Shown here in pieces: positions 47,691 to 64,000 of a DNA stretch of 64,000 bases (position 1 is the stretch's first letter; every line of letters starts with the position of its first letter). Location: the NCBI RefSeq assembly GCF_035751725.1, contig NZ_CP142104.1, positions 1,860,001 through 1,924,000 on the forward strand. The letters are read 5' to 3'. The position numbers and the translations under genes were made by a program. The stretch is from Pseudomonas frederiksbergensis (lineage in GTDB: Bacteria > Pseudomonadota > Gammaproteobacteria > Pseudomonadales > Pseudomonadaceae). The notes beneath the pieces were generated by a model. The model was not told the DNA's origin, did not search any database, and was given only the letters and a program-made list of their open reading frames with translations.

Positions 47691-48863
47691 ATGGCAAACC
47701 CCTATTGTGAATTGTTCACCGCCCCTGGCAGCCGCGGCTTCGTGTTGGCGGGAATGATCGCGCGCATGCCGATCTCCATGACCGGCATTGGCGTGATCAC
47801 CATGCTGTCGCAGCTCAAGGGCGGCTACGGACTGGCAGGCGCGGTGGCGGCGACGTTTGCCCTGGCGACCGCGTTCTGTGCGCCCCAGGTGTCGCGACTG
47901 GTCGACCGTTTTGGCCAGGGGCGGGTGTTGCCGGTGGCGGCCTTGCTGGGTGGCGGGGCGTTGTTGATGTTGCTGTTGTGCACGCGATTGCAGGCGCCCC
48001 ATTGGACGCTGTTCCTGTTCGCGGCCCTGGCCGGTTGCATGCCCAGTATGTCGGCGATGGTGCGGGCGCGCTGGACCGAGGTGTATCGCGGCCAGCCCCA
48101 ACTGCGCACCGCGTATGCGCTGGAATCGGTGCTGGACGAGGTCTGCTTCATCGTCGGGCCGCCGCTGTCGGTGGGGTTGTGCGTGGCGGCGTTCCCGGAG
48201 GCGGGGCCCCTGGTCTCGGTGCTGCTGCTGGCAATCGGCGTGACGGCATTTGTCCTGCAGCGTGGCACCGAACCACCTGTGCATCCGCACCAGGCGCATC
48301 ATCAGGGTTCGATCATCCGTTCAAGCGATGTGCTTTTGCTGCTGTTGCTGATGGTCGCCATGGGAATCATCGTCGGCGTGGTGGATGTGGTCAGCGTCGC
48401 GTTCGCCCAGCATCAGGGGCAACCGGCGGCGGCGAGCATCGTGCTGTCGGTCTATGCCATCGGCTCGTGCCTGGCCGGACTGGCGTTCGGTGCGCTGCGC
48501 TCGAAACTGCCGTTGCCGCGGCTGTTCCTGTACGGCGGGGTGGCGACGGCGATTACCACGCTGCCGTTGCTGTTGGCGAGCAATATCCTCGGCTTGTCCC
48601 TGGCCGTGTTCGTCGCCGGGCTGTTCTTCGCGCCGACCCTGATTGTCGCCATGGCCTTGGTCGAGCGCATCGTGCCCCCGGCCCGGTTGACCGAAGGCCT
48701 GACCTGGCTGGTCACCGGCCTGAGCATCGGCGTGGCGATCGGCGCGGCCGGTTCGGGGTGGCTGGTGGATACGTTTGGCGCGCGCAGTGGGTTCTGGCTG
48801 GCGATTGCGGCCGGGGCGGTGGTGCTGGCGGCGGCGGTGCAGAGCTACCGGCAGCAAAAGTGA
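47691..48863 (+). CDS. MFS transporter
   Basis: A 390-residue major facilitator with twelve hydrophobic segments in two halves, separated by a His-rich loop (PPVHPHQAHHQGS, about residues 195-207). RFGQGRVLP after helix 2 is a loose version of the MFS motif A. ATG at 47691 gives the usual start; a longer frame to 47562 is hydrophilic. No substrate can be predicted. It converges with the JmjC-domain gene, 16 bp apart. Confidence 0.88.
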   Translation: MANPYCELFTAPGSRGFVLAGMIARMPISMTGIGVITMLSQLKGGYGLAGAVAATFALATAFCAPQVSRLVDRFGQGRVLPVAALLGGGALLMLLLCTRLQAPHWTLFLFAALAGCMPSMSAMVRARWTEVYRGQPQLRTAYALESVLDEVCFIVGPPLSVGLCVAAFPEAGPLVSVLLLAIGVTAFVLQRGTEPPVHPHQAHHQGSIIRSSDVLLLLLLMVAMGIIVGVVDVVSVAFAQHQGQPAAASIVLSVYAIGSCLAGLAFGALRSKLPLPRLFLYGGVATAITTLPLLLASNILGLSLAVFVAGLFFAPTLIVAMALVERIVPPARLTEGLTWLVTGLSIGVAIGAAGSGWLVDTFGARSGFWLAIAAGAVVLAAAVQSYRQQK

Positions 48864-48879
48864 ACGCGCAGTCCTGGCT

Positions 48880-50022
48880 TCACCAACCCCGCCCCGAGTT
48901 CACCCAGAAATTCACCGACAGCGAGGTGGACACCGACTCCACCTGGTGAAACCAACCCTCCGGCAAAAACAGCAAATCCCCCGCCTCAAGGGTCACCCGC
49001 ATGAAGGTCACGTCCCGGGCCTTGGGGAAACGGCCGTAGTCCGGCGCGTCCGGATTGAAGTCGCAGCCGTCCAGCCCGCCTTGGGGCGCGGTCGACCAGG
49101 TGCCCAGGGCCTCGCGGTGATGGGGCGCGGCGAGGGTGAAGGTTTTCTGGCCCCAGACCTGGGCGAACAGGTTGTCGGTGTCGTCGCGGTGCAAGGGTGT
49201 GAGGGTGCCCTTGGGGCCGATCCAGATGCGCGGCGCAATGAACAGCGCAGGATCGAAGTAGGGTGGGTATTTGATCAGCTCCATTAATCGCGCCGGCAAG
49301 ATATTGTTGCCCATGTAGGCCGGTGGTTCGCCGTCGGCACGCTTGGGCGCCGGGTTGTCGAGGGAGGCGATGAAGTCCGCCATGGAGGTGGAGCGGAAGT
49401 CCCGCTCGGTGGAGAAGGTTTTCTTCACGTAATCGCCATGGCGTGTGATGCCTTGCAGCTCGGCGAAATGCTCCAGGGTTTCTTCGCGGCTGAGCTTGAA
49501 CAACGGCCAATCCTGCAGCGCATCGCTGATGACCACCGGAATCCCATGGGGCAGATAACGCGCCTGGAACGCTTGCACCGACAGCTCGCTGCGCGGCCGA
49601 CGCTCCACGCTGCGTTGGGTGGGCAGGCTGGCGGTGAGGGTTTCGCTGAAGCGCGACGGGGTGGGGTAGCGCTTGTTCATGTCGACCTTTTCCACCGGGC
49701 GACTGCCATGGCGCGCATGGTCGATGATCTGCGGCAGCAAGGTCGCCAGCCCCATGTTGCCGCCAATCTTCAAACGACCGCTGGCGAACAGTTCCTCGAC
49801 ATTGGCCTGGCCGGCCATGATCCCGAGAAAATCCTTTTCCGCCACTTCAATGGTGACGTCGGGGCTGGCGTGGCGGCCAGCCTGGGTGTGGCTGCTGGCC
49901 TTGACCTCGGACCAGAACGCCTGGTGCGGGCCGAACACGAATTGGAAAACGCCTTCGATACCAACGGCGCCGGCATTGGCGAACAGCTTGCCCAGAATGG
50001 TTTGCAGGTCCACGGCGGTCAC
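48880..50022 (-). CDS. SCP2 sterol-carrier domain fused to a JmjC/cupin dioxygenase-like domain
   Basis: A 380-residue protein. Residues 1-110 resemble an SCP2 lipid-binding domain (VTIEVAEKDFLGIMAGQANVEELF, abbreviated, GRLKIGGNMGLA). Residues 145-378 form a JmjC/cupin_8 domain with the Fe(II) ligands HRDDTDN (His, Asp) near residue 280 and FHQVESVS (His) near 362. The full HxD...H set predicts an active 2-oxoglutarate hydroxylase. The start is GTG at 50022. Nearby pyoverdine genes make hydroxylation of a peptide or amino acid thinkable, but no link is shown. Confidence 0.82.
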   Translation of the reverse strand: MTAVDLQTILGKLFANAGAVGIEGVFQFVFGPHQAFWSEVKASSHTQAGRHASPDVTIEVAEKDFLGIMAGQANVEELFASGRLKIGGNMGLATLLPQIIDHARHGSRPVEKVDMNKRYPTPSRFSETLTASLPTQRSVERRPRSELSVQAFQARYLPHGIPVVISDALQDWPLFKLSREETLEHFAELQGITRHGDYVKKTFSTERDFRSTSMADFIASLDNPAPKRADGEPPAYMGNNILPARLMELIKYPPYFDPALFIAPRIWIGPKGTLTPLHRDDTDNLFAQVWGQKTFTLAAPHHREALGTWSTAPQGGLDGCDFNPDAPDYGRFPKARDVTFMRVTLEAGDLLFLPEGWFHQVESVSTSLSVNFWVNSGRGW

Positions 50023-50094
50023 TCTTGCGGTTTTTGGTCTAGCAGGTAACGAGGGCCGTGACCGGAAATTTAGCCCTCGCCGCCGACCGTCGCC

Positions 50095-50865
50095 CTAGCG
50101 TGTCGCGACGATGAAAATCCTTGGAAACGGCAGCAGGACCGAACCATCGTCCAGGGTCGGATAGGCCTGTTCGATGGCCTTGAGATACTGCTCCAGGTAT
50201 TGCTCGCGCTGTGCTGCGTCCAGCGGTTCGAGGAACGGACGCAAGCCGCTGCCCTTGAACCATTCGACGATACCCGAAGCGCCGCCGGCCAGTGGATGAT
50301 GATAAGTGGTGCGCCACACATCGACCCGGCTGCAATGGGACTTGAGGATCGAATAATAGGTGCTGGCGTCCTCTACCTCGGTCCGCGAATCAGCCGCCCC
50401 GGCCAGTTGGCTTGCCCAGGGGCCATCGGCGGCGATGTCCCGCATCAAGCGATGGGACGGCTGGTGCAGCGTATCGGGCATCTGGATCGCCAGGCTGCCA
50501 CCCGGCGCGAGTTTGTCCACCAGCGACGGCAGCAAGGTGGCGTGGTCTGGCAGCCATTGCAGTACGGCGTTGGCGAAGATCACATCGAAGGGGCCGCTTT
50601 CGTGCCATCGGCCAATGTCTGCGGTGGCAAATGTCACGTTGGGCAAGCGCTTGCGGGCGGCTTCGACCATGTCGGCGGAACTGTCCAGGCCACGCACCGT
50701 TGCGTCGGGGAAGTGGTGCACCAACAGTTCGGTGGAGTTGCCGGGGCCGCAGCCCAGGTCGATCACTTGCCGCGCCTGCATCGGCGGGATCGCCGCCAGC
50801 AGATCCCGGGACGGGCGGGTGCGCTCCTCTTCGAAAGCGACATATTGTTGGGCGGACCAGCTCAT
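50095..50865 (-). CDS. tam: Trans-aconitate 2-methyltransferase
   Basis: A 256-residue SAM-dependent methyltransferase that methylates trans-aconitate, an inhibitor formed by side reaction from cis-aconitate. The start MSWSAQQYVAFEEERTRPS and the SAM loop VIDLGCGPGNSTELL (near residue 34) followed by GLDSSADMV are diagnostic. ATG at 50865 has GGAG upstream; longer frames run into the thioesterase promoter. Confidence 0.92.
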   Translation of the reverse strand: MSWSAQQYVAFEEERTRPSRDLLAAIPPMQARQVIDLGCGPGNSTELLVHHFPDATVRGLDSSADMVEAARKRLPNVTFATADIGRWHESGPFDVIFANAVLQWLPDHATLLPSLVDKLAPGGSLAIQMPDTLHQPSHRLMRDIAADGPWASQLAGAADSRTEVEDASTYYSILKSHCSRVDVWRTTYHHPLAGGASGIVEWFKGSGLRPFLEPLDAAQREQYLEQYLKAIEQAYPTLDDGSVLLPFPRIFIVATR

Positions 50866-50939
50866 TGTGTTCTCCTTGAGGGCAGACCAAAGCCATGGGG
50901 CGTGAAGTATAAGGTGCATCCGGGGCAGAGGCCGGTGAC

Positions 50940-50963
50940 TAATTCTTCGCAGCCTGGCCTCGT
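50940..50963 (+). promoter_or_regulatory. PvdS-type (iron-starvation) promoter before the thioesterase gene
   Basis: TAATT (50940-50944) and CGT (50961-50963) are separated by 16 bp, close to the PvdS consensus TAAAT-N16/17-CGT. It lies 36 bp before the GTG start, as expected for an ECF promoter of pyoverdine genes. Confidence 0.6.
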
Positions 50964-50998
50964 TATTCTTTTTATACAAACGATCGGAGAAAACCGCA

Positions 50999-51733
50999 GT
51001 GACCCAACTGACCCTGCTGTGCCTGCCGTATTCCGGCGCCAGCGCGATGGTGTACAGCCGTTGGCGGCGCAAGGTGCCACAGTGGCTGACGGTGCAGCCC
51101 GTGGAATTGCCGGGGCGCGGGGCACGTTTCGCCGAACCGCTGCACACCGACATGGGGCCATTGGCCAGGCAACTGGCGCGCGAATTGTACCCGACGCTCA
51201 AGGCTCCGTACGCGGTGTTCGGTCACAGCCTGGGTGCGCTGCTGGCCTGCGAGATCGCCCATGCCCTGCGCGAGCTGGGCTGCCCGGAACCGGTGGCGCT
51301 GTTCGCCTCCGGCACTGCGGCGCCAACGATGCGCGCCGACTATGATCGCGGCTTCGCCGAGCCGAAAACCGATGCCGAACTGATCGATCAACTGCGCACC
51401 CTCAACGGCACCAGCGAAGAAGTGTTGGCCAACGCAGAGTTGATGGCCCTGACCTTGCCCGTGCTGCGGGCGGACTTCCTGCTTTGCGGGCGCTACCAGC
51501 CACGGCTTCGGCCTGTGCTCAACTGTCCCTTGCATGTGCTCGGCGGCACTGCGGACAAGGCCACCACCGAACAGTTGATTGGCTGGAGCCGGGAAACCTG
51601 CGGCAGCTTTTCGGTGGACATGTTGGCCGGTGGGCACTTTTTCATCCATGAACACGAAGCCCGGGTGCTGCGGCTGATCAAGGATCAATTGAGCGTGCAC
51701 CATCGGCGGCATGGGTTGGCCATCAGCGCCTAG
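50999..51733 (+). CDS. Type II thioesterase of the pyoverdine NRPS (PvdG-like)
   Basis: A 244-residue alpha/beta-hydrolase of the NRPS/PKS type II thioesterase family: start LTLLCLPYSGASAMVYSRW, nucleophile elbow FGHSLGALLA (Ser near residue 78) and GGHFFIHEHEARVL with the catalytic His near 219. Such enzymes clear misprimed carrier domains. The start is GTG 50999 behind CGGAG; there is no ATG nearby. It lies 165 bp upstream of the giant NRPS on the same strand with its own PvdS-like promoter, so a PvdG role is likely. Confidence 0.9.
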   Translation: MTQLTLLCLPYSGASAMVYSRWRRKVPQWLTVQPVELPGRGARFAEPLHTDMGPLARQLARELYPTLKAPYAVFGHSLGALLACEIAHALRELGCPEPVALFASGTAAPTMRADYDRGFAEPKTDAELIDQLRTLNGTSEEVLANAELMALTLPVLRADFLLCGRYQPRLRPVLNCPLHVLGGTADKATTEQLIGWSRETCGSFSVDMLAGGHFFIHEHEARVLRLIKDQLSVHHRRHGLAISA

Positions 51734-51753
51734 CCCATTCAATACCTTTTTTT

Positions 51754-51787
51754 GTGGCGAGGCGGGAGCAAGCTCCCTCGCCACGGG
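51754..51787. repeat. REP-like palindrome between thioesterase and NRPS genes
   Basis: GTGGCGAGGCGGGAGC...GCTCCCTCGCCAC forms a long inverted repeat of the fluorescens-group REP class, preceded by seven T. It sits right after the thioesterase stop. Confidence 0.8.
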
Positions 51788-51819
51788 TTTGTTCCCTCTC
51801 GATAGTGATTCCCAATCGC

Positions 51820-51842
51820 TAATTTTTCCGGTTTGCATTCGT
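51820..51842 (+). promoter_or_regulatory. PvdS-type promoter before the NRPS gene
   Basis: TAATT (51820-51824) and CGT (51840-51842) are 15 bp apart, with a CCGGTTTGCATT stretch between, 57 bp before the NRPS ATG. One base shorter than the usual spacing, but the elements match those of the thioesterase gene. Confidence 0.5.
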
Positions 51843-51898
51843 TTCATAGGGACGACATGCCTTTGTGCCTTGTGCCCACTGATTCCGGATACCCAGAA

Positions 51899-64000
<12,102 letters not shown>

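Overview
The window looks like the chromosome of a Pseudomonas fluorescens-group bacterium. Evidence for this: GC-rich housekeeping genes of pseudomonad type (ThrH, APS-type CysH, the AcnD/PrpF methylcitrate route, SoxR beside an ABM monooxygenase), a fluorescens-type 16S-Ile-Ala-23S-5S rRNA operon, dispersed REP-like palindromes of the 'GTGGCGAGGG'/'GTGGGAGC' kinds, and two parts of a pyoverdine system. No phage, insertion sequence, plasmid backbone or CRISPR array was seen.

Layout. 1-9.3 kb: core metabolism (partial HAD phosphatase, SDR, a broken LysR gene, hydantoin-racemase-like enzyme, cysH, thrH, pabB), then a three-gene cassette of an ATP-grasp glutamate-ligase-like enzyme, a membrane transglutaminase-like protein and a secreted retropepsin-like protease. 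9.4-16.2 kb: propionate/2-methylcitrate operon (GntR regulator, prpB, prpC, acnD, prpF). 16.3-22.5 kb: eight tightly coupled minus-strand genes matching fpvGHJK-fpvCDEF, which in P. aeruginosa reduces ferri-pyoverdine in the periplasm and imports the released iron. 22.7-31.3 kb: soxR and its divergent target, small lipoproteins, LysE and EamA exporters, a cysteine desulfurase, an aminopeptidase P, and a TetR-controlled SDR/isomerase pair. 31.3-37.2 kb: a complete rRNA operon with three tandem promoters, processing stems and terminator.

37.2-39.5 kb holds the most unusual material. There are two tandem small RNA genes, each folding into four hairpins with GGA in the loop and ending in an intrinsic terminator. 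They are best read as duplicated rsmX-type RNAs of the Gac/Rsm pathway. Converging on them is a gene for a secreted protein made almost wholly of 14-residue tandem repeats. 39.5-48.9 kb: AraC/SDR pair, isonitrile hydratase with a divergent GlxA-like regulator, hydrolase, GH15 glucosidase with an SDR, and an MFS exporter. 48.9-64 kb: an SCP2-JmjC fusion protein, trans-aconitate methyltransferase, a type II thioesterase and the first 4,034 codons of a giant NRPS.

The NRPS reads C-A-T-E-C-A-T-E-C-A-(T). Its adenylation pockets read as Ser, a basic residue (probably Lys) and a small residue (Gly or Ala). This fits a pyoverdine peptide starting D-Ser-D-Lys-Gly/Ala. PvdS-type promoter motifs precede both the thioesterase and the NRPS. 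The two ends of the window therefore encode peptide synthesis and iron release for the same siderophore.
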